Positions 17,990 to 27,592 of a stretch of DNA of 34,827 nucleotides are shown in pieces. A program made the position numbers and the translations under genes. The stretch covers positions 1 to 34,827 of the forward strand of contig JACMNE010000110.1 in NCBI GenBank assembly GCA_014378715.1, written 5' to 3'. The notes under the pieces were generated by a model. That model made no database searches, was not told the origin of the DNA, and saw only the letters and a list, made by a program, of their open reading frames with translations. The DNA comes from Microbacteriaceae bacterium. GTDB taxonomy: Bacteria > Actinomycetota > Actinomycetes > Actinomycetales > Microbacteriaceae. Position 1 is the stretch's first letter, and each line of letters begins with the position of its first letter.

Positions 17990-18006
17990 CGGGAGCAGAA
18001 CTCCCG
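17990..18006 (-). terminator. Short hairpin between the metallophosphoesterase gene and tRNA-Pro
   Basis: CGGGAG 17990-17995 pairs with CTCCCG 18001-18006 around a 5-nt loop. It lies seven bases after the metallophosphoesterase stop, with no T tract. It may end the ponA-phosphoesterase transcript or be incidental. Confidence 0.35.
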
Positions 18007-18013
18007 CACGTGC

Positions 18014-18967
18014 TCAACCAGAATAGCTGAAATCGTCACCGGTTAATGTCACCAGGACGGCTTCCGGTTTGCTGGCAAAACGAACCGGGGCGTAGATCGA
18101 CGTTCCGAGTCCGGCCGAGACGTTGAGGTAGGCGGCGCGAAGGGCGTGGTGCCACAGGCTGAGACCGCGCACCTGGTCTCGGGGGATGTCACAGTTGGTC
18201 ACCAGCGCCCCGTAGCCGGGCACGCAGACCTGGCCGCCATGGGTGTGCCCGGCGAAGATCACATCCGCCCCATTGGTCACGAGGGAGTTCAGCACACGGC
18301 GGTAGGGGGCGTGGGCCAGGGCTATGCTGACGATGTCGGGACCGCCCGGCTCGTCTTGCCAGCCCACGTTCTCCCGCAGCTCGTCGAGGGCTCCCGGCAG
18401 CTTGTCGAGCCGGTCGAGGCCGATGTGCGGGTCGTTGACACCCATGAACTCCAGCCGGGAGCCCTTGATCGACATCGCCCGCGCGGTGTTGTTGAGGTTC
18501 AGCCAGCCGAGACCGTCGAAATAGGCCTCAAGGCCCGCGGTGTCGAGATCTTCCCGCTTGCTCGAGGCCAGCGATGGCCCCTTGAAGTAGGAGAAGGGGC
18601 TCTTGAGCACCGGGCCGACATAGTCGTTGGACCCGTGCACGTAGACACCGGGGACTCCGCGGAAGGGCTCGAGGGCGCGTTCTATTCCGTCGATTCCGTC
18701 GCGATGGCCGAGATTGTCTCCCGTGTTCACCACCAGGTCGGGCTCGTGGATGGCGAGGTCGCGGATCCAGTCCTGCTTGGCGTGCTGCCAGGGTGCCATG
18801 TGCAGGTCGGCGAGGTGCAGGATCGTCAGGGGGCGAGCTCCCGGGGCGAGCACCGGCAGGGTCTCCCGCCTCAGCGTGAATGCGTTCCGTTCGACCAGGG
18901 CGCCCCAGGCGAGCGCGCCGAGACCGATCGCGGCGGCTGCCGCGACGGCCGATCCGCCGCGACTCAT
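18014..18967 (-). CDS. Membrane-anchored calcineurin-like metallophosphoesterase
   Basis: The 317-residue protein has an N-terminal hydrophobic helix (about 6-24), probably anchoring it with the catalytic domain outside the cytoplasm. Metallophosphoesterase metal ligands appear in order: ADLH (Asp54, His56), TGDN (Asp84), HGSND (Asn114, where most relatives have GNHD), ALAH (His219) and GHTHGG (His241, His243). The ATG at 18967 overlaps the PBP stop by one base (TGATG), so translation is coupled. The pairing of a PBP with this phosphoesterase is conserved in actinobacteria, which suggests a cell-envelope role. The natural substrate is unknown; UDP-sugar or lipid phosphates are possible. Confidence 0.88.
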   Translation of the reverse strand: MSRGGSAVAAAAAIGLGALAWGALVERNAFTLRRETLPVLAPGARPLTILHLADLHMAPWQHAKQDWIRDLAIHEPDLVVNTGDNLGHRDGIDGIERALEPFRGVPGVYVHGSNDYVGPVLKSPFSYFKGPSLASSKREDLDTAGLEAYFDGLGWLNLNNTARAMSIKGSRLEFMGVNDPHIGLDRLDKLPGALDELRENVGWQDEPGGPDIVSIALAHAPYRRVLNSLVTNGADVIFAGHTHGGQVCVPGYGALVTNCDIPRDQVRGLSLWHHALRAAYLNVSAGLGTSIYAPVRFASKPEAVLVTLTGDDFSYSG

Positions 18968-21498
18968 CAGGTGCACCTGGGAGCCGCGGCGCCGAGCACC
19001 CCGCCATTCACGGTGAGGGTGATGGCGGCGGACTTCGCGGCGGTCCCGCCGGCGGCCGGGCTCACCGAGGTGACGTCGCAGACGTTCTCCGGGCTGCTCT
19101 CGACATAGGTGTAGGTGTATCTGGCCGCGTCGAATCCGGCGGCGTTGAGCGCCCGCACCGCATCGGCCTGGCTCTCGCCCACCACGTTGGGCACTGTGGT
19201 CGAGAGGGTGCCGTCGCTCGTCGAGACGGTGATCTGGCTGCCGCGCGAGACGAGGCTGCCGGCTCCCGGGTCGGTCGAGGCGACCTGGCCGGCCGGGAGC
19301 TCGGACGCGACGGTCCCCCCGAGCGAGTATGACAGGCCGAGGCTCTCGATGAGCACCCTGGCGTTGTCTGGCGACTGTCCGGCGACGTTCGGCACGGCCT
19401 GCGTGGTGCCGGTGAGCAGCGCCCGCGACGCAGTCGGGAACGCCGCCGCGTCGGCGCCGAGCGCGCTCGCGTCGAGCGAGGTGAGCACCTCCCTCATGAT
19501 CGGGAAACGCAGCCTGCCGCCGTTCACCCCGCCGACGGTGATCCGCCTCAGGTCCTGGGTGCCGACGATGTTGCCGATCCAGGCGGCGGTGGCGAGCCTG
19601 GTGCTGGCCGCGGCGAGGAAGGTGTGCACGGCGTCGGCCGTTCCGGTCTTGCCGATCAGCGGGGTGCCGTCCCTCGGGTTCGCCGCGTTGCCGGTACCTC
19701 CGTTCATCACTCCCTGGAGGGCGGTGGCGGCGGCGGCGGCCACGTCGGGGGTGATCGCCTGGGAGCAGTCCTGCGACTGACCGACGAGCTCGGCGCCGGA
19801 GGCGTCGACCACCTTGTCGACCGCGATCGGCTGGCAGAGGATGCCGCCCGAAGCGACGGTCGCGTAGGCGTTCGCGACGGAGAGGGGCGCGACCTCGTCG
19901 GTGCCGAGGATCATCGTCGGGTTCGTCTTCAGCTCTCCGCCGTCCGCACGGTGCATGCCCATCGACACCGCCGTGTCGCGGATGTCGCAGAGGTCGAGCT
20001 GGGAGGCCATGTTGGCGAACGCGGCGTTCACAGACTGTGCGGTGGCACGCAGCACGTTGATCCGTCCGAAGTTGGTGTTGCCGTCGTTCCGGAACAGGTT
20101 GGGGACCACGTCGGAGCACTTCGCCGGGAGCGAGTAGGTGCGGGGCGAACCGTCGACGAACTCGTTGAGGCCGTGGCCGTTCTGCAGCCAGTTGACCAGG
20201 GTGAAAAGCTTGTAGGTCGACCCGGGCTGGAAGCCGGTCGAGGAGCCATTGCTCGCGTCGGTGTTGAAGTTCACCGAGGTCTGGGTGGCGTCGGCGGTGT
20301 CCGTGCTGTTGAAGCCCTTGTTCTGGGCCATCACCACGATCCGCCCGGTGCCGACCTGGATGGTCGAGATCGCGCTGCCGAGCTGGAATCGGGTCTCGTT
20401 GGCCGGGGTGTAGCGGGCGAGTGTCTGCTCGGCCAGGGACTGCTGGTCGAGGTCGATCGACGTGTAGATGTCGTAGCCGCCGATCTTCCAGTTGGCGCGG
20501 CGCTCCTCCGCGTTGGCGCCGAGGGCCTCGAGCTTGTCGATGTTGTTCACGACGTAGCTGCAGAAGTGCGCCGCAGCTGTCGCGTTCTGGCAGCCCTGCT
20601 GGGGCACGCTCACATGCACCGTCGTCTCATTGACCGGAGTGGCGATGGCCTCGTCGTACTGCGCTTGGTCAACAAGCTTCTGAGTCAACATGTTGCCGAG
20701 GATCGCGTCGCGCCGGGACTGGTTGGCCGCCCAGTTGTCGGGGCTGTCCGGCTTGCGCGTGTTCGGTGACTGCACGATCGCGACGAGGCTCGCGGCCTGC
20801 GCGAGTGTGAGGTCCTTGGCCGAAGTCGAGTAGTACTGCTGCGCGGCCGATTCGATGCCATAGGTGTTGCCGCCGTAGCCGGCGATGTTCAGGTAGCCGA
20901 GGAGGATCTCCTGCTTGGTGTACCGCTTCTCGAGACCGATCGCGAGCTTCGCCTCCTTGAGCTTGCGGTCGAGGCTGTTGGCCTGGGCCTCCGCGATCTT
21001 CTGGGAGCGCACGTCCGGGTCCGACTCGTTGAGCGCGTCGGCGATGAGCAGGTTCTTGACGAGCTGCTGGGTCAGCGTCGAGGCGCCCTGCGTGCTCGAG
21101 CTCGTCACATTGTTGAGCGCGGCGCGGGCGATGCCGGCCATGTCGACCCCGCCGTGGGTGTAGAAACGCTCGTCCTCACCGGCGACAGCGGCGTCCTTGG
21201 CGAACTGGGAGACGTTGTCCCAGGTCACCTCCTCGCGGTTCTGGTCGAAGACCTGAGCGAACGCCACGGGCTGCCCGCCCTGGGTCGCCCACAGGGTGTT
21301 GCGCTGGGAGAGCTGCCCGAAGTCGAGATAGTCGGGGAGGTCCTCGAAGATGCCCACCGTGTTGTTGGCCGTGGTGCTCGCGACGGCGAGGGCCGGGGTG
21401 ACCATCGCCGTGACGAGAACGCCGGCGACGACGCTGAAACCGATGAGGCCGAGGAAGGCTGCGAGGGCACCACCGGGCGTCGTTTTTTGGGCAGACAT
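18967..21498 (-). CDS. Bifunctional class A penicillin-binding protein with PASTA domains
   Basis: It polymerises and crosslinks peptidoglycan at the outer face of the membrane. The 843-residue protein has a membrane helix at about 11-40. The GT51 transglycosylase has EDERFYTHGG (catalytic Glu108) and TLTQQLVKNLL. The transpeptidase has STYK (Ser427, Lys430), SVN (489-491) and KTG (617-619). Two PASTA domains end the protein (about 700-765 and 766-832). The start is placed at ATG 21498 because TACCCT lies exactly six bases upstream, as in other apparently leaderless genes here. The in-frame ATG at 21516 has AGGGA only one base away, too close for a ribosome site. It is comparable to PonA2-type enzymes of mycobacteria. 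The metallophosphoesterase gene follows with a 1-bp overlap. Confidence 0.93.
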   Translation of the reverse strand: MSAQKTTPGGALAAFLGLIGFSVVAGVLVTAMVTPALAVASTTANNTVGIFEDLPDYLDFGQLSQRNTLWATQGGQPVAFAQVFDQNREEVTWDNVSQFAKDAAVAGEDERFYTHGGVDMAGIARAALNNVTSSSTQGASTLTQQLVKNLLIADALNESDPDVRSQKIAEAQANSLDRKLKEAKLAIGLEKRYTKQEILLGYLNIAGYGGNTYGIESAAQQYYSTSAKDLTLAQAASLVAIVQSPNTRKPDSPDNWAANQSRRDAILGNMLTQKLVDQAQYDEAIATPVNETTVHVSVPQQGCQNATAAAHFCSYVVNNIDKLEALGANAEERRANWKIGGYDIYTSIDLDQQSLAEQTLARYTPANETRFQLGSAISTIQVGTGRIVVMAQNKGFNSTDTADATQTSVNFNTDASNGSSTGFQPGSTYKLFTLVNWLQNGHGLNEFVDGSPRTYSLPAKCSDVVPNLFRNDGNTNFGRINVLRATAQSVNAAFANMASQLDLCDIRDTAVSMGMHRADGGELKTNPTMILGTDEVAPLSVANAYATVASGGILCQPIAVDKVVDASGAELVGQSQDCSQAITPDVAAAAATALQGVMNGGTGNAANPRDGTPLIGKTGTADAVHTFLAAASTRLATAAWIGNIVGTQDLRRITVGGVNGGRLRFPIMREVLTSLDASALGADAAAFPTASRALLTGTTQAVPNVAGQSPDNARVLIESLGLSYSLGGTVASELPAGQVASTDPGAGSLVSRGSQITVSTSDGTLSTTVPNVVGESQADAVRALNAAGFDAARYTYTYVESSPENVCDVTSVSPAAGGTAAKSAAITLTVNGGVLGAAAPRCT

Positions 21499-21504
21499 AT
21501 CATC

Positions 21505-21510
21505 AGGGTA
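21505..21510 (-). promoter_or_regulatory. -10 box of the PBP gene (leaderless arrangement)
   Basis: TACCCT on the minus strand, six bases before ATG 21498. The divergent DUF4177 gene begins at 21549, so both promoters must share about 50 bp. Confidence 0.5.
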
Positions 21511-21548
21511 AGTCATTTCCCTGTCTTTCGATCTGAACGGATTCCACG

Positions 21549-21710
21549 ATGCCCAACTGGGAGTACCTCACGACCCCCCTCATGATCCACACCACCGCGG
21601 CGATCCTCAACAACTGGGGGGACGACGGGTGGGAACTCGTCCAGGTCGTTCCGGGCCCGGAGGGCGGCCTCGTTGCCTACCTCAAGCGAGAGAAGACGGG
21701 GAACGCCTGA
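21549..21710 (+). CDS. DUF4177-type small protein
   Basis: This 53-residue protein starts MPNWEYLTTPLMIH and contains NNWGDDGWELVQVV and LVAYLKRE. The W-E-Y start and GWELVQV core are typical of the DUF4177 family, which is widespread in actinobacteria next to ridA. No signal peptide or membrane helix is visible; the function is unknown. ACGGA at about 21537-21541 is a weak ribosome site. The stop overlaps the ridA start by one base (TGATG), so the two genes are translationally coupled. It is short enough to be missed by automatic gene finders. Confidence 0.85.
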   Translation: MPNWEYLTTPLMIHTTAAILNNWGDDGWELVQVVPGPEGGLVAYLKREKTGNA

Positions 21711-22171
21711 TGTCGGCCATCGACGACCGCCTCGCCGAGCTGGGGGTCACGATCCCCTCAGTGGTGGTGCCAGTCGCCGCCTACGTTCCGGCCACGACTT
21801 CCGGCAACCTCGTCTTCACCTCCGGCCAGCTCCCCATGCGCGACGGCACACTGCTCGAGACCGGCAAGGTTGGTGCCGAGGTGTCGCCGGAGCGCGCCAA
21901 CGAGCTCGCGGCGGTCTGCATTCTCAACGCCCTCGCGGCGGCTCAGTCGGTGATCGGGTCGCTGGACCGCGTGACTCGAATCGTGAAGGTCGTCGGATTC
22001 GTCGCCTCCGCCCCCGACTTCTCGGGGCAGCCGCAGGTCGTGAACGGTGCGAGCCATCTGCTCGGGGAGATCTTCGGCGAGGCCGGCCGTCACGCACGCA
22101 GCGCCGTCGGTGTCGCGGTCCTGCCGCTGGACGCCCCGGTGGAGATCGAGCTGGTGCTCGAGTTCGCCTGA
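21710..22171 (+). CDS. RidA/YjgF-family protein
   Basis: The 153-residue protein of the RidA (YjgF/YER057c/UK114) superfamily includes members that deaminate reactive enamine/imine intermediates from PLP enzymes. Visible features are LVFTSGQLPMRDG near 34-46, ILNALAAAQSVIGSLDRVTRIVKVVGFV at about 71-98 (seen as NALAAAQSVIG and RIVKVVGFV), and the C-terminal HARSAVGVAVLPLDAPVEIE, with Arg130 as the candidate carboxylate-binding residue. The length matches the longer UK114-like-1 subgroup, where deaminase activity is not established. It is coupled to the DUF4177 gene upstream and ends at a bidirectional hairpin facing acs. Confidence 0.88.
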   Translation: MSAIDDRLAELGVTIPSVVVPVAAYVPATTSGNLVFTSGQLPMRDGTLLETGKVGAEVSPERANELAAVCILNALAAAQSVIGSLDRVTRIVKVVGFVASAPDFSGQPQVVNGASHLLGEIFGEAGRHARSAVGVAVLPLDAPVEIELVLEFA

Positions 22172-22200
22172 CATCCGTCGGCGCCTGACCCGCACAGAGG

Positions 22201-22232
22201 AGGGCCCTCCCGCACTCGCGAGGAAGGGCCCT
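22201..22232. terminator. Bidirectional terminator between ridA and acs
   Basis: AGGGCCCTCCC 22201-22211 pairs with 22222-22232 (one mismatch) around a 10-nt loop. It lies between two convergent genes, 29 bp after ridA and 19 bp after acs. Confidence 0.7.
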
Positions 22233-22251
22233 TCTTCGTCGGAGTGCCCGG

Positions 22252-24216
<1,965 letters not shown>

Positions 24217-24267
24217 GAATTGATCCTCTTTGATCTCACCGGAGCGGGCGCTCGGATTGCTGGCCCG

Positions 24268-24273
24268 ACCCTA
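24268..24273 (-). promoter_or_regulatory. Candidate -10 box for acs
   Basis: TAGGGT on the minus strand, about 52 bp before the acs start. No clear -35 is visible. The 170 bp from here to the 6C RNA show no further convincing elements. Confidence 0.3.
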
Positions 24274-24365
24274 TTTGTGCGGAGGTTGCGGGTACGTCGC
24301 GGAGGGCATCATCACCGGTCTCGGCGAACCCCTACACCCAAAAGTACAGGGAGAAAACTCCCACT

Positions 24366-24393
24366 TGCGCTTCATTTGGCCTGCGTTACACTA
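24366..24393 (+). promoter_or_regulatory. Promoter of the 6C-type RNA
   Basis: TTGCGC at 24366-24371 and TACACT at 24388-24393 with a 16-bp spacer. Transcription would start near 24400, at the foot of a small GTTGAA/TTCAAC hairpin (24400-24417). Confidence 0.5.
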
Positions 24394-24399
24394 AATCCG

Positions 24400-24490
24400 T
24401 TGAATTCATTTTCAACAAGTAGTGCCAATCGGTTTCCCCCAAATCGGGCACTGCTGCGGCGGCATCTGTTTCCCCCAACCGGTGCCGCCC
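24400..24490 (+). ncRNA. 6C-family small RNA (two C-rich loop hairpins)
   Basis: Two adjacent hairpins each expose a run of cytosines in the loop, the defining property of the actinobacterial 6C RNA. Hairpin 1 spans 24420-24455: GTAGTGCC pairs with GGCACTGC, CGGTTT pairs with AAATCG, and the loop is CCCCC. Hairpin 2 spans 24459-24490: GGCGGCA pairs with TGCCGCC, and the loop segment is TTTCCCCCAA. A short 5' hairpin precedes them. In Mycobacterium tuberculosis the 6C RNA (B11) also lies beside the tad locus, and 6C RNAs there bind G-rich sites in target mRNAs through the C loops. The stretch to tadA holds a likely terminator at 24537-24570. Confidence 0.75.
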
Positions 24491-24536
24491 CTCAATCGTT
24501 AACGGCCGGTTTGCCGGTGCAGTGTCCGCCGCGGTC

Positions 24537-24570
24537 GGGCCCTCCCCAGGGGCTGGCTCGGGGTGTTTTT
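24537..24570 (+). terminator. Terminator between the 6C RNA and tadA
   Basis: CGGGCC 24537-24542 pairs with GGCTCG 24555-24560 (one G-U), followed by GGGTG and TTTTT at 24566-24570. The RNA would then be about 170 nt, longer than mycobacterial B11; a shorter 3' end is possible. Confidence 0.4.
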
Positions 24571-24625
24571 CCGCCGGTCCGGGCGCGTTGCCCACCGGGC
24601 AGGCGGGCGGGGCGAGACTCGGCGA

Positions 24626-25717
24626 ATGCTCGATTCCCCGCGTTTCGTCGCCCGGCCGCGGGGTGAGCTCGTGGCTTCGGCTGCGAAGTCCCCAGCGGAT
24701 GTCGCGCCGGCGACTGGTCGGTCTGCGATGCCGACATCCGTTGTGGCGGTACCGGTGGCCCCAGCGCGTGCCCGGCTCGGGCTGGCGGGGGCGTGGCTCG
24801 AGGAGTTCGGGCCGCTGGCCTCTCTGGTCGCCGAGGCCGAGGTGACCGACGTGTTCCTCAATGGGGCTGGCGGCACGTGGGTGGACCGCGGGAGCGGGCC
24901 GATACGCGTCGACGGGCTGCGGCTCGACGAGGCGGCCGCCCGGTCGCTCGCGGTGCGGCTCGTCGGGCTCGGTGGGCGGCACATCGACGAGGCGACCCCC
25001 TGTGTCGACGTGCGCCTGCATGCCGGGATCCGGGTGCACGCGGTCCTGCCCCCGGTCTCGGCTGCCGGCACCCTCCTCTCGATCCGACTCCCCCGCATCG
25101 ACCCCGTCACGGTCGGCGAGCTCGAGTCGGGCGGCTTCTTCGACGCCGTTCCCGTGGAGGTGGTGCGCGGGCTCATCGCGCGCCGCCGCAACGTGCTCAT
25201 CACCGGGGCGGCGGGCAGCGGCAAGACGACGACGCTCTCCGCCCTCCTCGCCCTCGCCCCGCCCGGCGACCGCATCATCGCCATCGAGGACGTTGCGGAG
25301 CTGCGCGTGGACCACCCCCACTTCGTGTCCCTCGAGACGAGGCAGGCCAACCTCGAGGGGGCGGGGGAGATCGGGCTGGAACGCCTCGTGCGAGAGGCGC
25401 TGCGCATGCGACCCGACCGGCTGGTGCTCGGCGAGTGCCGAGGTGCCGAGGTGAGAGAACTACTGTCCGCACTCAACACCGGGCACGACGGCGGAGCGGG
25501 CACCCTTCACGCCAACTCCCTCGACGACGTGCCGGCCAGACTCGAGGCGCTCGGCGCCCTCGCCGGGCTCGACCCGCCGGCGATCGCCCGCCAGGCCGTC
25601 AGCGCGATCCACGCAGTGCTGCATCTCGAGCGCACCAGGACGCGTCGTCGTATCGCGCAGATCGGGCGCCTCGGCCTCGACCCCCGCGGCCACCTCGCCG
25701 TGATCGGCGGGCTCTGA
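24626..25717 (+). CDS. tadA: TadA/CpaF-family secretion ATPase
   Basis: This cytoplasmic hexameric ATPase powers assembly of Flp/Tad pili. From ATG 24626 the product has 363 residues. Landmarks are DVFLNG near 75-80, Walker A GAAGSGKT (194-201), the Asp box IEDVAEL (220-226), Walker B RLVLGE (265-270) and the His box GTLHAN (292-297). The start is uncertain. GTG 24563 lies inside the apparent terminator T-run and is rejected; ATG 24728 would remove a low-complexity N-terminus. The gene is followed by the T2SF protein with a TGATG overlap. No ssd/CpaE-like gene precedes it, unlike in mycobacteria. Confidence 0.88.
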   Translation: MLDSPRFVARPRGELVASAAKSPADVAPATGRSAMPTSVVAVPVAPARARLGLAGAWLEEFGPLASLVAEAEVTDVFLNGAGGTWVDRGSGPIRVDGLRLDEAAARSLAVRLVGLGGRHIDEATPCVDVRLHAGIRVHAVLPPVSAAGTLLSIRLPRIDPVTVGELESGGFFDAVPVEVVRGLIARRRNVLITGAAGSGKTTTLSALLALAPPGDRIIAIEDVAELRVDHPHFVSLETRQANLEGAGEIGLERLVREALRMRPDRLVLGECRGAEVRELLSALNTGHDGGAGTLHANSLDDVPARLEALGALAGLDPPAIARQAVSAIHAVLHLERTRTRRRIAQIGRLGLDPRGHLAVIGGL

Positions 25718-26796
25718 TGGTGTTCCGCGGCGCTCGGTCTCTTCTCTATAGAAGGAGAGGGCGTGACAGCCGCGCGAGCCAGGCGGTGCCGGTCGACTCG
25801 ACTGTCGAGCTGACCGTCGCCTCGACCGTGCAGAGACTCGCGGTTCTGCTCGCCGCTGGGGTGCCTCCCGCCTCGAGCTGGCGGTACCTCAGCTCGGCCT
25901 CATCCCCGACCGGCGCGCAACCGTCGATCGCGTCTTCGGTCGCGGCGGCGGCCGAGGGTGGTATCCCGATCGCCGACGCCATCATCGCGGCCGTGGGCGG
26001 GTCGGCGGGCCACGCGGCGGGCGGCGCATCCCGGGGCGGCACCTTCCTGGGCGGGGCGTCACGGGGCGCCGCACGCGCGTCCGATCTCGAGGGGGACGCC
26101 TGGCGGGGTCTCGCCGCCGCCTGGCAGGTGGCCACCGAGGCCGGTGCGCCGCTCGCTCCGACGCTGGCCGAATTCGCCGGATCCCTGCGCTCCCTCGCCG
26201 CGGCCCAGCGTGACGTGGACACCGCGCTCGCCGGACCGCGTGCGACATCGAGGGTGGTGATGGCCCTGCCCGTCGTCGGCATCTTCTTCGGGCTCGTCCT
26301 GGGGTTCGACACGGTGGGCGCTCTTGTCACGACTTTCCCCGGCACCATCTGCCTCGTCCTCGGAACGCTCCTGTTCGCCGGCGGCGGCCTGTGGACGCGC
26401 CTCCTCGTGCGACGAGCCCGTCCGACGACGTCCACCCCCGGCCTCGACCTCGACCTCACAGCGGTCGCGGTCTCCGGCGGATCTTCGATACCGCGCGCCC
26501 TCGAAGCGGTCGCCGCGGCCGTCGACCGGTTCGGCCTGACCCGCGGAGGATCGGCGGAGGCGATCGCCGACGTGCTCGACCTGTCGTTCCGGGCAGGGGT
26601 GCCGGCTGCAGCCCTGCTGCGCAGCGAGGCCGAGGAGTTCCGGCGCCGTGCCAGAAGCGACGCGGAACGGCGCGCCTCGAGCCTGTCGGTCACGCTGATG
26701 CTGCCGCTGGGAGTGTGTGTTCTCCCCTCCTTTATGCTGCTCGGCGTCGCCCCCCTCGTGATCTCGGTCATCACCTCGACGATCTCCGGCTTCTGA
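25717..26796 (+). CDS. TadB/TadC-like type II secretion F-domain protein (two modules)
   Basis: The 359-residue inner-membrane platform protein of the Tad pilus has two T2SF-like halves. The first has TVASTVQRLAVLLAAGVPP and runs to the membrane pair at about 188-230 (VVMALPVVGIFFGLVLG and ICLVLGTLLFAGGGLW). The second has LDLTAVAVSGGSSIPRALEA, then RAGVPAAALL, and ends in a hydrophobic pair (LSVTLMLPLGVCVLPSF and LGVAPLVISVIT). Many tad loci encode these halves as separate TadB and TadC proteins, so this looks like a fused or merged form. A Gly/Ala/Ser-rich insert lies at about 90-115. ATG 25717 overlaps the tadA stop. Confidence 0.75.
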   Translation: MVFRGARSLLYRRRGRDSRASQAVPVDSTVELTVASTVQRLAVLLAAGVPPASSWRYLSSASSPTGAQPSIASSVAAAAEGGIPIADAIIAAVGGSAGHAAGGASRGGTFLGGASRGAARASDLEGDAWRGLAAAWQVATEAGAPLAPTLAEFAGSLRSLAAAQRDVDTALAGPRATSRVVMALPVVGIFFGLVLGFDTVGALVTTFPGTICLVLGTLLFAGGGLWTRLLVRRARPTTSTPGLDLDLTAVAVSGGSSIPRALEAVAAAVDRFGLTRGGSAEAIADVLDLSFRAGVPAAALLRSEAEEFRRRARSDAERRASSLSVTLMLPLGVCVLPSFMLLGVAPLVISVITSTISGF

Positions 26797-26824
26797 CCGT
26801 GACTCGCCGTCCCCAGTCCCCGCT

Positions 26825-26844
26825 TCGGTGGTGTTCTCCACCGA
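26825..26844 (+). other. Intercistronic hairpin before the pilin gene
   Basis: TCGGTGG 26825-26831 pairs with CCACCGA 26838-26844 around TGTTCT. It lies in the 123-bp gap between the T2SF gene and the pilin gene, the only long gap in the tad operon. It could stabilise pilin mRNA or attenuate read-through. No clear promoter is seen in the gap. Confidence 0.35.
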
Positions 26845-26919
26845 TGTCGGTGACGTGCGAGGACGGCGGCCGGACGGCGGAACAATCGACGGGAGCCACT
26901 GCAGGAATAGAGGAATGCG

Positions 26920-27210
26920 ATGACTGATCGCCCCCCAATCACACACAACTCCATGGTCGGCCGTGGGTCGACTGCCGCGCGCGAGTTCCGTCCGCCCCGC
27001 CGATATCTGACCCCCTCGCCACCGGCGTGCCGGCCCGCATCCTGGCGGGTCAGGCTGGCGGACGAGACCGGTGCGGCCACGGCGGAATATGCCATCGCCA
27101 CCATGGCGGCCGTCGGATTCGCCGGACTGCTCGTCGTCATCATGCGCAGCGATGACGTGCGGGCCATCCTGACCGACCTCGTGCACCGTGCCCTCACCTT
27201 CGCGGGATAG
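26920..27210 (+). CDS. Flp-type pilin (DUF4244)
   Basis: The 96-residue precursor is the likely major subunit of the pilus. The class III signal is clear: TG51 then AATAEY, i.e. cleavage after Gly51 with Glu at +5 and Tyr at +6, the hallmark of Flp prepilins. A hydrophobic helix follows (AIATMAAVGFAGLLVVIM). The mature protein would be 45 residues. The leader of about 50 residues is long and Pro/Arg-rich, so a later start is possible, but GAGGA five bases before ATG 26920 supports this one. No prepilin peptidase gene is in the window. It overlaps the tadE gene by 23 bp. Confidence 0.85.
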   Translation: MTDRPPITHNSMVGRGSTAAREFRPPRRYLTPSPPACRPASWRVRLADETGAATAEYAIATMAAVGFAGLLVVIMRSDDVRAILTDLVHRALTFAG

Positions 27211-27592
27211 GGCAGATCGGAGCGCGCGTGAGGGCGCGAGGCGGAGCAGGCGCAACAGCGGGGCAGGAGAGCGCGGCAGCGTCACGGCCGAATTCGCGAT
27301 GGTGCTCCCCGCGGTGATCCTGGTGCTGGCCCTGTGCCTGTCGGCGCTGCAGCTGTGCCAGCGGCAGATGCGAGTCCAGGGCGCCGCGGCCGTCGCGGCC
27401 CGCGTCCTCGCGCGTGGCGACGCGGCCAGTGCACCGCGGCTGGTCGCGTCGCTCGTCCCCGGCGCGTCGCTCGCCGTGATCGATCGCGGGTCCCTCGTCT
27501 GCGCCAGGGTGAGCGCGACCGCCAGGGCGCCGACCGGCCTCGTCTCGATCGCCCTGGCCGCGACGAGCTGCTCGCCCGCGAGCATCCCGTGA
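27188..27592 (+). CDS. TadE-like minor pseudopilin
   Basis: The 134-residue protein has a basic N-terminus, then GSVTAEFAMVLPAVILVLALCL. Gly30 followed by SVTAEF places Glu at +5, the TadE prepilin-like motif, and a single membrane helix follows. TadE proteins are minor components needed for Tad pilus assembly. GTG 27188 is the only usable start upstream of the motif and lies within the end of the pilin gene. The stop overlaps the next start (GTGA). The C-terminal half is an Ala-rich extracytoplasmic domain with two cysteines (SLVCARVS, ATSCSP) that could form a disulphide. Confidence 0.8.
   Translation: MPSPSRDRADRSAREGARRSRRNSGAGERGSVTAEFAMVLPAVILVLALCLSALQLCQRQMRVQGAAAVAARVLARGDAASAPRLVASLVPGASLAVIDRGSLVCARVSATARAPTGLVSIALAATSCSPASIP

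Noticed and set aside
18014-20119. A 701-codon open frame on the minus strand spanning the phosphoesterase and part of the PBP gene
   Set aside because: Only its last 317 codons are a real gene (from ATG 18967). The upstream part is an Arg-rich out-of-frame shadow of the PBP gene, which has all its motifs in another frame.
24563-24625. GTG 24563 as the tadA start
   Set aside because: It lies in the T-tailed end of the terminator-like hairpin and adds an Arg/Gly-rich stretch with no TadA character.
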